A stretch of DNA of 64,000 nt from Arcticibacter sp045629565 (GTDB lineage Bacteria; Bacteroidota; Bacteroidia; Sphingobacteriales; Sphingobacteriaceae). The DNA lies in the NCBI RefSeq assembly GCF_045629565.1, contig NZ_JAZQRL010000012.1:1-64000 (forward strand). Reading direction: 5' to 3'. Below are positions 34,785-44,320 of the stretch, piece after piece. Below the pieces are notes generated by a model that worked only from the letters and a program-made list of their open reading frames with translations, was not told the DNA's origin and did not search any database. Each line of letters starts with the position of its first letter. The first letter of the stretch is position 1. The translations under genes were made by a program, and so were the position numbers.

Positions 34785-37775
34785 ATGTTAACTAGAATTC
34801 TACTTATGTTATTCTGTTTTTGCTCCGTATTCGTTTACGGGCAAAATGTGCCGGTAAGAGGAAAAGTATTAGATGATACTAACCAGCCTCTGCCGGGAGT
34901 AAGCGTGATGGTAAAGGGTACCAGGGTTGGTACGACGACAGACATCAATGGTGACTTCACCATCCCGGTCGCGAGGCAGCAGACGCTCGTATTTACATCA
35001 GTTGGTATGACCACCAGGGAAGTGGTCTATACGGGCCAGGGTTCCGTCAATGTGACCCTTCATCCAGGTAACAGGGAGCTGGATGAGGTGGTGATTATCG
35101 GTTACCAGACGGTAAAGAAAGCAGACCTCACTGGTGCTGTTTCAGTTTTCAATCCCTCAGAAATGAAAAATACCATTGTAACAGGGAGCGTAGGTGAGGC
35201 CTTGCGGACGTTGCCGGGAGTAAATGTCCGGACAAGCGGGGCTCCGGGTAGCGAGGGGAAGGTAGAAATACGAGGGACAGGTACATTCGGGAACAGTAAT
35301 CCCCTGTATGTTGTAGACGGAATTGTATCCGGAGCGAACAGAGACTTTAACTTCAATGACATTGAGAGTATTCAGGTACTTAAAGATGCTTCCGCCGCGG
35401 CAATTTATGGGTCCCGTGCCGGTAATGGTGTCATCATCATTACGACCAAGCAAGGGAAAGAAGGCGCAATGAAAATTGATGCGGCATCGCGGCTTACGTC
35501 TCAATGGCTTCCAAAATATAACCTCACAGACCGAAATCAGTGGATACAGTTTAATGATCTCGCTTTTTCAAACGGCAACCGTCCACCGGCAAATCACTTC
35601 GAGGGGAATACCGACTGGCAGGAGGAAGTGTTTAAAACAGGAATCGTGCAAGACCACAACCTCTCTCTCTCCGGAGGTACAAAAGACAACAGGTATTTTA
35701 TCTCTGGTAATTATCAGGGAAATACAGGTACCACTATAGGCAGTAAAAGTGAGCGGTTGAGTTTTAGGGTGAATACCTCATCAACCCGCAAATTCAGTGA
35801 GAATGTAGTTTTTCGAATAGGAGAAAATCTGATGTTGAGCGACTATCAGGTCGACGAGTTGAACAGCAATCCTATTGTTGATGTTTACAGGATGCTGCCC
35901 ACGATACCCATCTTCAACCCCGACAATGCGGCTAGAGGTGGATACGGTTACGGCGAGGGAAATCGGGATGTCACATTCGGAACAAATCCGTTTGCCCGCG
36001 AAGATTTTGAAAATACCAATAACGGAAACCTCCGGATCAGGGGAAACGCCTTCTCGGAACTGGAGCTGTATAAGTCATTCAAATACCGGTTTAACTTCGG
36101 CTTTGATCTGAGTAATGACCGGCATAAGTACCTGAGGAAAGAAGGATACTGGACCTATAACCAGCCTTATGATCCATCTTCTCTGAATAAAAATCAGGCA
36201 CAGTTCAGGGGATTAGTATTTGACAACACGCTGGAGTATAATAAAAAATTCGGAGCACATGATATCTCGGCAGTATTCGGAACCAGTTATCAGACGTCAC
36301 GTTATGAACAGATCTGGGGAACCAAAAACGATGTGTTAGTTAGCAGTGGACGATATTTCGATAACCTTGATGCTGCCCTGAGTAATCCGAAGACAGGTAA
36401 TTACCAGGATCTCGAAAAGCTCTTTTCTGTATTCGGGCGTATAAACTACAATTTTGATGAACGATATCTGCTAAGCTTTACTATGCGCCGTGACGAGTCT
36501 TCTAAATTCAATCCTGATTTTAGAGTAGGCTACTTTCCGTCAGTCTCCGGCGGATGGAGGATCAGTAAGGAAGAGTTTTTTCATGTCCCCTGGATAGATG
36601 ACCTGAAGTTAAGAGCCAATTATGGTATTTTGGGAACGTCTAATATTGGAGTCTGGGATTGGGTTTCATTCATCAACGTGTTTCCTCAGGCAGTTTTTGG
36701 AGCTGATGAGAACGTAACGGGAATGACTCAGGTAAGGCTTGCGAACAGTGATCTGAAGTGGGAAAAGCTTACCCAGTTTAATGCGGGACTTGACATGACC
36801 ATGGTGGCCAACAGGCTGAATCTAAGTCTTGATTATTTTGACAAGGAGACTAAAGATGTGCTGACTCCTATGCAGATTCTGATGGTAACGGGAAACAACG
36901 GAGGAAATCCTTTCGTAAATGCAGCAACACTTCAAAATACGGGTATTGAACTTTCGCTTAGCTGGAGAGATAAGATAGGTGCCGAGTTGGGATACAATAT
37001 CGACTTCAATGGATCTTACATTAAGAACAAGATCAAAGAACTGGGTTACGGTAGAACTGAATTTACGCAATGGAACACCAAATCAATCGTTGGACAACCA
37101 ATCGGGGAATGGTATCTTATTAAGACAGGGGGGATTTTCCAGACAGCGGAAGAGGTACAACGCCATGTTAACAGCGCAGGGCAACGGATTCAGCCAAACG
37201 CACAGCCCGGTGATATCAAGTATATTGATTATAATGACGACGGGCAGATCACTGACGCTGACAGGCAGCATCTGGGTTCTACTATTCCGAAGTTTCAGTT
37301 AGGCGGAAATATCGGATTTGATTACAAAGGCTTTGACCTTCAGGTTCAGTTCACAGGGGCATTCGGCTTTAAGTCGTTCAACGGGCCGCGAAGCGGTTTC
37401 GACCGGTTTGATGACAACTCCAACTATCGCGCAGACTATGATCCATGGACCGCCGAGAACCCTGGTGCAAAAGATCCGAGACCTATCTATGCAGACTCGA
37501 GGAATGTCAGGGGAGACCAGGACCGTTGGCTCGAAAATGGAAGCTATCTGAGGATAAGGCAGCTGGCATTGGGCTATAATGTTCCGAAAAAATTGTTGAA
37601 GAATGTCTTCAGCAGTATGCGTTTTTCTGTAAATGCACAAAATCTGATAACGTTTTCTTCGTATACCGGACTGGATCCCGAATTCCTTAACGGAAGTATA
37701 TGGGAAAGAAGTTACGATTCGGGTAACTTCCCGAATCCCAAGGGTATAACATTCGGTGCTCAATTATCCTTCTAA
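34785..37775 (+). CDS. SusC-family TonB-dependent transporter of the glycan locus
   Basis: The 996-residue protein has a signal peptide (1-20), a carboxypeptidase-D-like domain (about 24-100; VRGKVLDDTNQPLPGVSVMV) and the TonB-box region LDEVVIIGYQTVKKADLTGA. A plug with VLKDASAAAIYGSRAGNGVI follows (about 195-215), and the barrel ends GITFGAQLSF. It is a canonical SusC, unlike the divergent one at 12772. It heads the forward half of the locus, divergent from the sensor gene with 265 bases between, and should import oligosaccharides released at the surface. SusD follows after 12 bases. Confidence 0.95.
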   Translation: MLTRILLMLFCFCSVFVYGQNVPVRGKVLDDTNQPLPGVSVMVKGTRVGTTTDINGDFTIPVARQQTLVFTSVGMTTREVVYTGQGSVNVTLHPGNRELDEVVIIGYQTVKKADLTGAVSVFNPSEMKNTIVTGSVGEALRTLPGVNVRTSGAPGSEGKVEIRGTGTFGNSNPLYVVDGIVSGANRDFNFNDIESIQVLKDASAAAIYGSRAGNGVIIITTKQGKEGAMKIDAASRLTSQWLPKYNLTDRNQWIQFNDLAFSNGNRPPANHFEGNTDWQEEVFKTGIVQDHNLSLSGGTKDNRYFISGNYQGNTGTTIGSKSERLSFRVNTSSTRKFSENVVFRIGENLMLSDYQVDELNSNPIVDVYRMLPTIPIFNPDNAARGGYGYGEGNRDVTFGTNPFAREDFENTNNGNLRIRGNAFSELELYKSFKYRFNFGFDLSNDRHKYLRKEGYWTYNQPYDPSSLNKNQAQFRGLVFDNTLEYNKKFGAHDISAVFGTSYQTSRYEQIWGTKNDVLVSSGRYFDNLDAALSNPKTGNYQDLEKLFSVFGRINYNFDERYLLSFTMRRDESSKFNPDFRVGYFPSVSGGWRISKEEFFHVPWIDDLKLRANYGILGTSNIGVWDWVSFINVFPQAVFGADENVTGMTQVRLANSDLKWEKLTQFNAGLDMTMVANRLNLSLDYFDKETKDVLTPMQILMVTGNNGGNPFVNAATLQNTGIELSLSWRDKIGAELGYNIDFNGSYIKNKIKELGYGRTEFTQWNTKSIVGQPIGEWYLIKTGGIFQTAEEVQRHVNSAGQRIQPNAQPGDIKYIDYNDDGQITDADRQHLGSTIPKFQLGGNIGFDYKGFDLQVQFTGAFGFKSFNGPRSGFDRFDDNSNYRADYDPWTAENPGAKDPRPIYADSRNVRGDQDRWLENGSYLRIRQLALGYNVPKKLLKNVFSSMRFSVNAQNLITFSSYTGLDPEFLNGSIWERSYDSGNFPNPKGITFGAQLSF

Positions 37776-37787
37776 AATTTGAATCTG

Positions 37788-39356
37788 ATGAAAAAGTATA
37801 TATATATAGTCGCCGCAATCGTAGTTACTTTCAGCAATTGCAAGGTGGATGTGGAGAATCCGAACACCATCACGACAGCTACGTTTTGGAAAACGGAAAA
37901 GGATGCTCAGTATGGTGTTGATGCTGTTTACAATATGTTTTACAAGCCCGGTACTTATAGCAGGTGGATGTGGTTTAGATTTGACCTCACATCCGATGAA
38001 GGCTTTAGCCAGAGTCCCTGGGCAGAACTAAAAGAATGGACACAGTTCCGATATAACAATTATAACTTCTGGGAAGGGAATGCCTGGACCTACAGAGATT
38101 GCTACGAGGCAATTTTTAGAGCAAACCAGGTGTTAGCCAACGTTCCGGGGATCAGCTTCGCAGACGAAAACAACAAGAGCCGGATACTGGGGCAAGCCTA
38201 CTACCTTCGGGGCTTGTACTATTACCATCTTGCGCTTCTATGGGGCGGACCAAACAAGAGCCTGGCAATAGTTCTGGAGCCTTCCACTCCTGGTATGCAG
38301 CCCGAAGGACATACCGAGCAGGAGGTGTTTGAACAGGCCATAGCCGACTTTAGCCAAGCCCAGAGTCTCCTGCCCCCTAGCTGGCAGGGAGCGGATAGAG
38401 GCAGGGCCACGAAAGGAGCAGCGCTTGCCTTCAGAGCCAAATGCTATATGCAGCTGAAGATGTGGACAGAAGCAAGGGCTGATCTTCAGTGGCTTGTGGA
38501 AGGAGAGGGTAAAGGTCTTTACAATCTAAGAGCTAACTATTTTGATAATTTCAGTAAGGATTCGGAGAACAACGAAGAATCCGTCTTCGAGATCCAGTAC
38601 TCTGACGTGAATCAGGCACCTGCCGGTGACGATGATTTTTCGGTAGATCCGAATCTCGGTCTGAACAGAGGCCAGTTCTTTGCTCCTCCCGGAATAGGTT
38701 GGACAGATGGCGAACTGCGGCCATGGTTAGTGGAAGAATTCAAGAAGGAACGGAACCTTGCTAACGGATACGACATCCGTTTACGTTACACAGCATTTTA
38801 TAGTGATATGCACAAGGATTTTCCGGGGAATACCCGGGTCTACAATCAGGTGAGTAACGATGAGCTATGGGCTAAGGACAACTGGAGGGGAAGGGTTTTC
38901 TTCAGGAAGTACAGTGCTGAGTACTATCGTGACTATGACGATTATTATAATCCTACGAATGTTCGTTTGGTTCGGTTTGCTGATGTTCTGTTGCTGTACG
39001 CAGAATGTATAGCTCAGTCCAATGGAACTCTTTCTGAGGCTGTAGCGCTAGTGGACCGAGTGAGGGCGCGGGTTAATATGCCGGGGCTGGCAGTCAACTA
39101 CCCATCTGCTACGACAAGTAAAGAAGCCTTTTTGAAGCGATTACAAACAGAGCGTGTGCTGGAACTTGCTACTGAGGGACATCGTTGGGCTGACCTGAAG
39201 CGGAATGGAATGTTAGATAATGAAGCAGGGATCAACGAACTTAAACAGCATGATCCGGATTTTAATAACTTCATAATCGGTCGTCATAATCGTCTGCCGA
39301 TACCATCAAACGAAGCGAACAACAATCCGAACATTACCCAAAATCCAATGTACTAA
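37788..39356 (+). CDS. SusD-family surface glycan-binding lipoprotein
   Basis: I use the ATG at 37788 (MKKYIYIVAAIVVTFSNC, lipidated Cys18); an in-frame TTG three codons earlier is less likely. The 522-residue protein shows the SusD start (VENPNTITTATFWKTEKDA) and helical repeats (SRILGQAYYLRGLYYYHLAL). The C-terminal ERVLELATEGHRWADLKRNG and LPIPSNEANNNPNITQNP are also typical. It pairs with the SusC upstream. The terminator 4 bases after its stop probably lowers, without abolishing, expression of the enzymes downstream. Confidence 0.95.
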   Translation: MKKYIYIVAAIVVTFSNCKVDVENPNTITTATFWKTEKDAQYGVDAVYNMFYKPGTYSRWMWFRFDLTSDEGFSQSPWAELKEWTQFRYNNYNFWEGNAWTYRDCYEAIFRANQVLANVPGISFADENNKSRILGQAYYLRGLYYYHLALLWGGPNKSLAIVLEPSTPGMQPEGHTEQEVFEQAIADFSQAQSLLPPSWQGADRGRATKGAALAFRAKCYMQLKMWTEARADLQWLVEGEGKGLYNLRANYFDNFSKDSENNEESVFEIQYSDVNQAPAGDDDFSVDPNLGLNRGQFFAPPGIGWTDGELRPWLVEEFKKERNLANGYDIRLRYTAFYSDMHKDFPGNTRVYNQVSNDELWAKDNWRGRVFFRKYSAEYYRDYDDYYNPTNVRLVRFADVLLLYAECIAQSNGTLSEAVALVDRVRARVNMPGLAVNYPSATTSKEAFLKRLQTERVLELATEGHRWADLKRNGMLDNEAGINELKQHDPDFNNFIIGRHNRLPIPSNEANNNPNITQNPMY

Positions 39357-39359
39357 TTT

Positions 39360-39388
39360 AGGAGGCTAACCCAGGTTAGCCTCCTTTT
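39360..39388 (+). terminator. Hairpin terminator inside the glycan locus, after susD
   Basis: AGGAGGCTAAC (39360-39370) pairs perfectly with GTTAGCCTCCT (39375-39385) around a 4-base loop, followed by TTT. It separates the SusCD pair from the enzymes 16 bases further on and could set a higher level of SusCD mRNA, as seen in other Sus-type loci. Confidence 0.8.
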
Positions 39389-39403
39389 AACTAATTCACC
39401 ACA

Positions 39404-40354
39404 ATGAAAAAGCTCGTATACTACATTTTATTATTAATTTTCGTTTCGTCTTCCGCATGCAAAGCCGAAAGTACCAAACCTTTCCAATTTGAAAATGCGG
39501 TACCGCTGGCGGACCCCTATATTCTGCTCTATGAGAACGTTTACTATGCTTACGGCACCCATTCTGATAATGGAATAGAGGTATATACCTCTGAAGACCT
39601 TGAATATTGGAAAAAAGCAGATGAACTTGCGCTTAGGAAGGAGGACTCCTGGGGCGACAAATGGTTCTGGGCGCCGGAGGTGTACTACCTCAAGGATAAG
39701 AACAAGTTTGTGATGTATTACACGGCCAATGAACACATTTGTGTTGCAACAGCCGACTCACCTTTCGGACCCTTTGTTCAGTCTCAGAAAAAGCCGATGA
39801 TTGAGGGAGAGAAATGTATCGACAATACTTTGTTCATTGATGATGACGGGAAGCCGTATATGTTCTTCGACCGGTTTAATGATGGATTAAATATTTGGGT
39901 GACCGAGCTCGAGAACGATCTCCAGACAATCCGGGAAGGATCTCTTCGCAAGTGCATCAACGTGTCTCAGGAATGGGAAACGGTATGGCCCCGGGTGAAT
40001 GAAGGGTCGTTTGTGATAAAGCATAAAGACCTTTACTACATGACTTATTCAGCCAATAGCTATGAGAGCCAATCGTACGGTATTGGTTTCGCCACCAGCA
40101 AGTCACCCACTGGTCCATGGACCAAATATGTCAATAACCCGATATTACAAAGTCCCGGTGAATTGGTTGGTGCAGGACACAGCGCCATGTTCAGGGATAA
40201 GTCAGGAGCCCTGAAGATCGTGTTCCATGCCCATCACAGCAAGACCAGCATCCATCCCAGGGCGATGTACATAGCTGACGTCTCATTTTCGACCGATAAT
40301 GTCCCTGTAATGAAAATTTCACAACAAATAATGAAGACAAAGCTGCAGAGATAG
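39404..40354 (+). CDS. GH43 family glycosidase, lipoprotein
   Basis: The 316-residue protein has a lipobox (SSSAC, Cys19) and a five-bladed propeller. The catalytic base is Asp37 (LADPYI), the pKa-modulating residue is Asp140 (KCIDNTLF) and the acid is Glu200 (RVNEGSFV). The blade-end motif VGAGHSAMF supports GH43. The family acts on arabinofuranosides, xylosides or, in some members, galactans; the precise linkage cannot be read here. The short length shows there is no accessory module. It is followed after 5 bases by the BNR protein gene. With GH172 in the same locus, arabinofuranose-bearing glycans are a reasonable guess. Confidence 0.92.
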   Translation: MKKLVYYILLLIFVSSSACKAESTKPFQFENAVPLADPYILLYENVYYAYGTHSDNGIEVYTSEDLEYWKKADELALRKEDSWGDKWFWAPEVYYLKDKNKFVMYYTANEHICVATADSPFGPFVQSQKKPMIEGEKCIDNTLFIDDDGKPYMFFDRFNDGLNIWVTELENDLQTIREGSLRKCINVSQEWETVWPRVNEGSFVIKHKDLYYMTYSANSYESQSYGIGFATSKSPTGPWTKYVNNPILQSPGELVGAGHSAMFRDKSGALKIVFHAHHSKTSIHPRAMYIADVSFSTDNVPVMKISQQIMKTKLQR

Positions 40355-40359
40355 GTAGA

Positions 40360-41985
40360 ATGAAACAAAGCGTCTTTTTTGTTCAATTGTTTGTTTGTAT
40401 TGCATTTCTGGCGCCGAACGTCCCTGCTGTTGGTCAGGGGCATCAGGAGCCGGCGACCCGCATTGCATGGGATTATTCTTCGATGATGCAATTAGCCGAT
40501 AGGGGTGGATATCCACGATTTGCACGGTTGCACGATTCAAGTATTATTGTGATATATGAAACGTCCCGCGGGAGCATTCATTTGAAAAGAAGCAGCGATG
40601 AAGGGGGGACATGGACCGCGCCCACAGAAGTCTTCTCGCAGTTCGTCTACACCAGTTTAGAGGGTAAGTCGGTGATCGTGAATACGGCCAATCCGGAACT
40701 CAAGCAGCTGAAAAATGGAGATCTGATCATCGCATGTAATTACAGACCCTCTGCGCCTGAGGTTGCCCCCTTCAGTATTGTCATCAGGAGAAGTACTGAT
40801 AACGGAAAGACATGGCTGCCGCCGCAATCACTATATTCTGCTGCCCCGCGTTTCATTGATGGCTGCTGGGAACCTGCGTTTCTGCAATTGCCAAATGGTG
40901 AGCTGCAGGTATACTTCGCTAATGAGAATCCTTATCAGCGATCGGATGAACAGGAAATATCTATGATATCTTCAAACGATAATGGCATCACCTGGACAAA
41001 GAAGATTAAGACCATTTCGTTCAGAGCGGGCCGGAGAGACGGTATGCCTGTACCGGTGCTGGTAGGCGATGAAATTGTTGTTTCAATCGAAGACAACAAA
41101 ATAGGACAGTTTAAACCCTATACGGTCAGAACCTCCATCTCCGACAACTGGCGGGAGCCTGTGCTGGCAAATTCACATAGTAGAAACTATGCGTTGGCGG
41201 AGCCAGTTAGCGATTCAGTTTACATGGGCGCACCCTATCTCATTCAGCTTCCAAACGGAGAGACACTTCTTTCGTATCAGACCAATGAAAACCGGGCTCA
41301 TGACTGGGAATTGTCTACCATGGAGGTTGCAATCGGGAATAACAGGGCCCGGAACTTCCGGAGAAAAACACGTCCTTTCGATCTGCCTTTAGATAAGCAG
41401 GCAAAGTGGAACTCCATAGCCTTATGGGACGAGCGTACGGTTGTTGCATTAAGCGCCTCGAACGTTGGTTCTGATTACATAGCGCCCTGGCTCATTAAAG
41501 GACATATGGTTTCAGATATTTATCTCGATAGAAGCCATGCAGAAAACCGAGTGTTTGTGGGAGCTAAAGGGCCTGCGAACCTCCGTGCAAAGATACTTGA
41601 GACCTCTGAAGGTATAGCAATAAAATGCATTGTCAGTAATCTGGAGCAAGGGGGTGAGTCCGCTGCGGTTTTGTTTTTTGCTACTAAACGAAATGCCTAC
41701 AGGCTTGAATCCTCGGCGAATGGGATTAACGTGTTGTTTCTCAGACGATCCGGTAAATGGATTCAAGCCAAGCTAACAAACCAGATTGTATCGGAGGTGA
41801 CTCCACTTGCCGATGGATACGAAATCAACTGGAAGATCCCGATGAAACTAAATTCCAGCAAAACTGATGCTGTTGCAAGGCTGGGTATGGCGCTGGAAGC
41901 TTCCTACAGGGGGGCATCGTACATCGAGTATCTTTCACACATGGATGCAAACAACCCGGGCACGTGGTTGAGAATTTTTAAATAA
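40360..41985 (+). CDS. BNR/sialidase-fold protein with C-terminal beta module
   Basis: The 541-residue protein has a signal peptide (about 1-27). A six-bladed propeller at about 30-380 carries Asp-box repeats SSDEGGTWT (78), STDNGKTWL (145) and SSNDNGITWT (204). An arginine in GGYPRFARL stands where sialidases have their first triad Arg. A C-terminal module (about 385-541; DIYLDRSHAENRVFVGAKGP, YEINWKIPM) looks like a CBM9-type beta-sandwich. The propeller type occurs in sialidases (GH33) and in exo-arabinanases (GH93). Given the GH43 and GH172 neighbours, GH93-like action on arabinan is the more attractive option, but the full sialidase triad was not confirmed. It is co-transcribed with its neighbours. 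Confidence 0.78.
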   Translation: MKQSVFFVQLFVCIAFLAPNVPAVGQGHQEPATRIAWDYSSMMQLADRGGYPRFARLHDSSIIVIYETSRGSIHLKRSSDEGGTWTAPTEVFSQFVYTSLEGKSVIVNTANPELKQLKNGDLIIACNYRPSAPEVAPFSIVIRRSTDNGKTWLPPQSLYSAAPRFIDGCWEPAFLQLPNGELQVYFANENPYQRSDEQEISMISSNDNGITWTKKIKTISFRAGRRDGMPVPVLVGDEIVVSIEDNKIGQFKPYTVRTSISDNWREPVLANSHSRNYALAEPVSDSVYMGAPYLIQLPNGETLLSYQTNENRAHDWELSTMEVAIGNNRARNFRRKTRPFDLPLDKQAKWNSIALWDERTVVALSASNVGSDYIAPWLIKGHMVSDIYLDRSHAENRVFVGAKGPANLRAKILETSEGIAIKCIVSNLEQGGESAAVLFFATKRNAYRLESSANGINVLFLRRSGKWIQAKLTNQIVSEVTPLADGYEINWKIPMKLNSSKTDAVARLGMALEASYRGASYIEYLSHMDANNPGTWLRIFK

Positions 41986-41986
41986 T

Positions 41987-44008
41987 ATGATTATGAAGAT
42001 AAAGAGCCTGTTAACCGTTTTATTTGTTTGGGTATCCGTGCTATCGTTTGCGCAGGATATCGGTTTTCAATACCATATCACTTTGATGGAGCCGGGAAAT
42101 CCAGCTAAAAGCTATCCCCTGAAAGACGGAGGAAATGGTAGTCTGTCTTCAAAAGATCCTATTCCTGTTGAGGTTATTCAGCGCCAAATCAATAATGGGC
42201 AGACAATAAAAATAGAGGTCAGCATAACCGGAAAAGAGAACATATATTACAATTTTGAAGAACTAATCAGGTTAGAAACGTTTAAGCACGAAGATTGCGA
42301 GTTCCTCATGCCGGGGTTCTGGTACCACCGCAATCTTCGCTCCCCGAAAGAGGCTCCGTCTTTCGCCACAAGCGATAGTTGGCAGGTAAGAGAAGACCGG
42401 CTGAGCTCGCCCCTCACAGGGGTGTTCGACAGGAAGAGCGGAAATTATTACACCGTCGCAAGGTTGGATGATTTCCAAACCGAAAGCCTGACTACGCACA
42501 CTTCCGGTGATGTTATCCTCTCAGGAAAAACATCTATTGGTTTTACCGGGTTTAAAAATGTTGACGGAACCTCGTCTCTGGTCTTTGGGTTTCCATATCA
42601 TGAAGCACCTAAAACTTATATCAGGAAGCTTACTTTGGTTTCTCCGGTACGGGCCTTTGAAAAACTTGCCAAAGGAGAGACCAGGAAGCTGACATGGGAA
42701 ATCAGGAAAGGAAAGGCATCTGGCTATTCAGACTTCGTTGCCGACACCTGGAGTTACGTGTTTGATACTTATAAGCCAAAGCCTTTGGCAGATGTACATA
42801 ACACGGCTGAAGCCAAGAAATTGCTCTCCAATTTTTATAAAGAAAGCTTTGTTGACAATTATGACCTCAAATACTATTCAGGTGTTCATCTCCGCACAGA
42901 TGATTGTATCAGTACCGGATCTGCGGAAGTCGGTTTCGTCGGCCGGGTACTCCTGAATGCATTTAATGCTTTAGAATATGGAGAGGAGGTAGGGGACGAA
43001 AGTCTTGTTAGAAATGCACGTGCCATATTTGATAGTTATCTGTCGCGTGGGTTTACCAAAAACGGATTTTTCCGTGAGTTTGTTGAGCTAAGCCGTAACG
43101 AAGAACCGCAGGTATACAGTATTCGCCGTCAATCGGAAGGGGTTTTTGCCATCCTTAACTATCTTGCTTATGATCAAGCTAAAGGAAGGCGTCATCCTGA
43201 ATGGGAATCGAAAATAAAGCAGCTTCTGGTGAATTTCTCCAAGCTGCAACAGCCTGATGGAAGTTTTCCAAGAAAATTCAACGACGAGTTTAAGATAGAG
43301 GATGAGAGCGGAGGAAGTACTCCTTCGGCTACCGTACCCCTGACTATGGCCTACAGCTACTTCGGTAACAAAAGGTATCTGGAATCGGCTAGAAAAAGTG
43401 CTGCGTACTTGGAAAGGGAAATCATATCCAAAGCGGACTACTTTTCTTCAACGCTGGATGCGAACTGTGAAGACAAGGAAGCTTCCTTGTATGCCTCAAC
43501 GGCGATGTATTATTTGGCCTTTGTAACATCGGGGAAAGAGCGTGCCAGATATATTGATCTATGTGCTCAAGCAGCTTATTTCTGTTTGAGCTGGTATTAC
43601 ACCTGGGATGTGCCTTTCGCACAGGGACAGATGCTGGGGGATGTAGGCTTTAAGTCGAGAGGCTGGGGAAACGTCTCCGTAGAGAATAACCACGTGGATG
43701 TGTTCATTTTTGAATTTGCAACTGTTCTCGAATGGTTGGCCAATCAGAAGAATGAACAACGGTTTTCGCAGTTTTCAGACGTGATCAAGAGTTCCATGTT
43801 GCAGTTAATGCCGCGAGAAGGCCATAAGTTTAACATTGCGAAGGTGGGATATTATCCGGAGGTTGTACAGCACACTAATTGGGATTACGGTAAAAACGGT
43901 AAAGGCTTCTACAATGATATCTTTGCTCCGGGATGGACAGTCGCGTCTTTATGGCAGATGTTGAGTCCGGAGAGAGTGGAAGAGTTCTTTGCTAGAAAGA
44001 AAAACTGA
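41987..44008 (+). CDS. Secreted alpha/alpha-barrel protein, family not recognised
   Basis: The 673-residue protein begins MIMKIKSLLTVLFVWV (the second ATG at 41993 is equally plausible) with a signal peptide ending LSFAQ. Residues about 25-250 look like a beta-sandwich (IKIEVSITGKENIYYNF, SGNYYTVARLDDF). Residues about 265-665 are helical repeats typical of an (alpha/alpha)6 barrel (QSEGVFAILNYLAYDQAKG, LLVNFSKLQQPDGSFPRKFN, TVPLTMAYSYFGNKRYLES, KEASLYASTAMYYLAFV). This two-domain plan occurs in polysaccharide lyases and in glycosidases acting on uronic acid glycans. I cannot place it in a numbered family. It is the last gene of the locus and is followed by a strong terminator. Confidence 0.75.
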   Translation: MIMKIKSLLTVLFVWVSVLSFAQDIGFQYHITLMEPGNPAKSYPLKDGGNGSLSSKDPIPVEVIQRQINNGQTIKIEVSITGKENIYYNFEELIRLETFKHEDCEFLMPGFWYHRNLRSPKEAPSFATSDSWQVREDRLSSPLTGVFDRKSGNYYTVARLDDFQTESLTTHTSGDVILSGKTSIGFTGFKNVDGTSSLVFGFPYHEAPKTYIRKLTLVSPVRAFEKLAKGETRKLTWEIRKGKASGYSDFVADTWSYVFDTYKPKPLADVHNTAEAKKLLSNFYKESFVDNYDLKYYSGVHLRTDDCISTGSAEVGFVGRVLLNAFNALEYGEEVGDESLVRNARAIFDSYLSRGFTKNGFFREFVELSRNEEPQVYSIRRQSEGVFAILNYLAYDQAKGRRHPEWESKIKQLLVNFSKLQQPDGSFPRKFNDEFKIEDESGGSTPSATVPLTMAYSYFGNKRYLESARKSAAYLEREIISKADYFSSTLDANCEDKEASLYASTAMYYLAFVTSGKERARYIDLCAQAAYFCLSWYYTWDVPFAQGQMLGDVGFKSRGWGNVSVENNHVDVFIFEFATVLEWLANQKNEQRFSQFSDVIKSSMLQLMPREGHKFNIAKVGYYPEVVQHTNWDYGKNGKGFYNDIFAPGWTVASLWQMLSPERVEEFFARKKN

Positions 44009-44068
44009 CCGGATTTTTAAATACCTGTAATTATCTAAAGAAATTTTGTACGGCAGATGTCTGGAAAT

Positions 44069-44097
44069 AAAAAAAGCCGCATTAAGCGGCTTTTTTT
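44069..44097. terminator. Bidirectional terminator (glycan locus / tRNA-Met)
   Basis: Seven A plus GCCGC (44069-44080) pair with GCGGC plus seven T (44086-44097) around a 5-base loop. It closes the forward glycan operon and, on the other strand, lies three bases past the 3' end of the tRNA gene. Confidence 0.92.
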
Positions 44098-44100
44098 ACG

Positions 44101-44174
44101 TAGCGGGGAGCAGGATCGAACTGCCGACCTCAGGGTTATGAATCCTGCGCTCTAACCATCTGAGCTACCCCGCC
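44101..44174 (-). tRNA. tRNA-Met (CAT), probably elongator
   Basis: On the minus strand the cloverleaf reads GGCGGGG acceptor, TAGCTCAGATGGTTAGAGC D-arm, the anticodon loop TTCATAA with CAT, a GGTCG variable loop, the T-arm with AGTTCGATCC, and CCCCGCT plus A at the 3' end. CCA is not encoded. G1 pairs with U72, so it is not an initiator type (which has a 1-72 mismatch). The anticodon stem has one A-C mismatch at 31-39. A lysidine-modified tRNA-Ile with CAT cannot be fully excluded. Confidence 0.9.
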
Positions 44175-44236
44175 GTTTTCCTGTTTCCGATAAACTTGGT
44201 TTTGCTTATCGTTATGGGCATTGCTGCCTCCCGAAA

Positions 44237-44269
44237 TTGGAGTTGCAAATATAGTTTAAAATACTTTTC
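44237..44269 (+). promoter_or_regulatory. Possible promoter of the START-like / LptF operon
   Basis: TTGG (44237-44240) and TACTTTTC (44262-44269) are separated by 21 bases and resemble the TTTG / TAnnTTTG elements with one mismatch each. The first start codon is at 44321. Confidence 0.35.
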
Positions 44270-44320
44270 TTTAGAAAATAAATCTAAAAATTGCTTGCAA
44301 TTGATTTTTGAATTGAGAAA

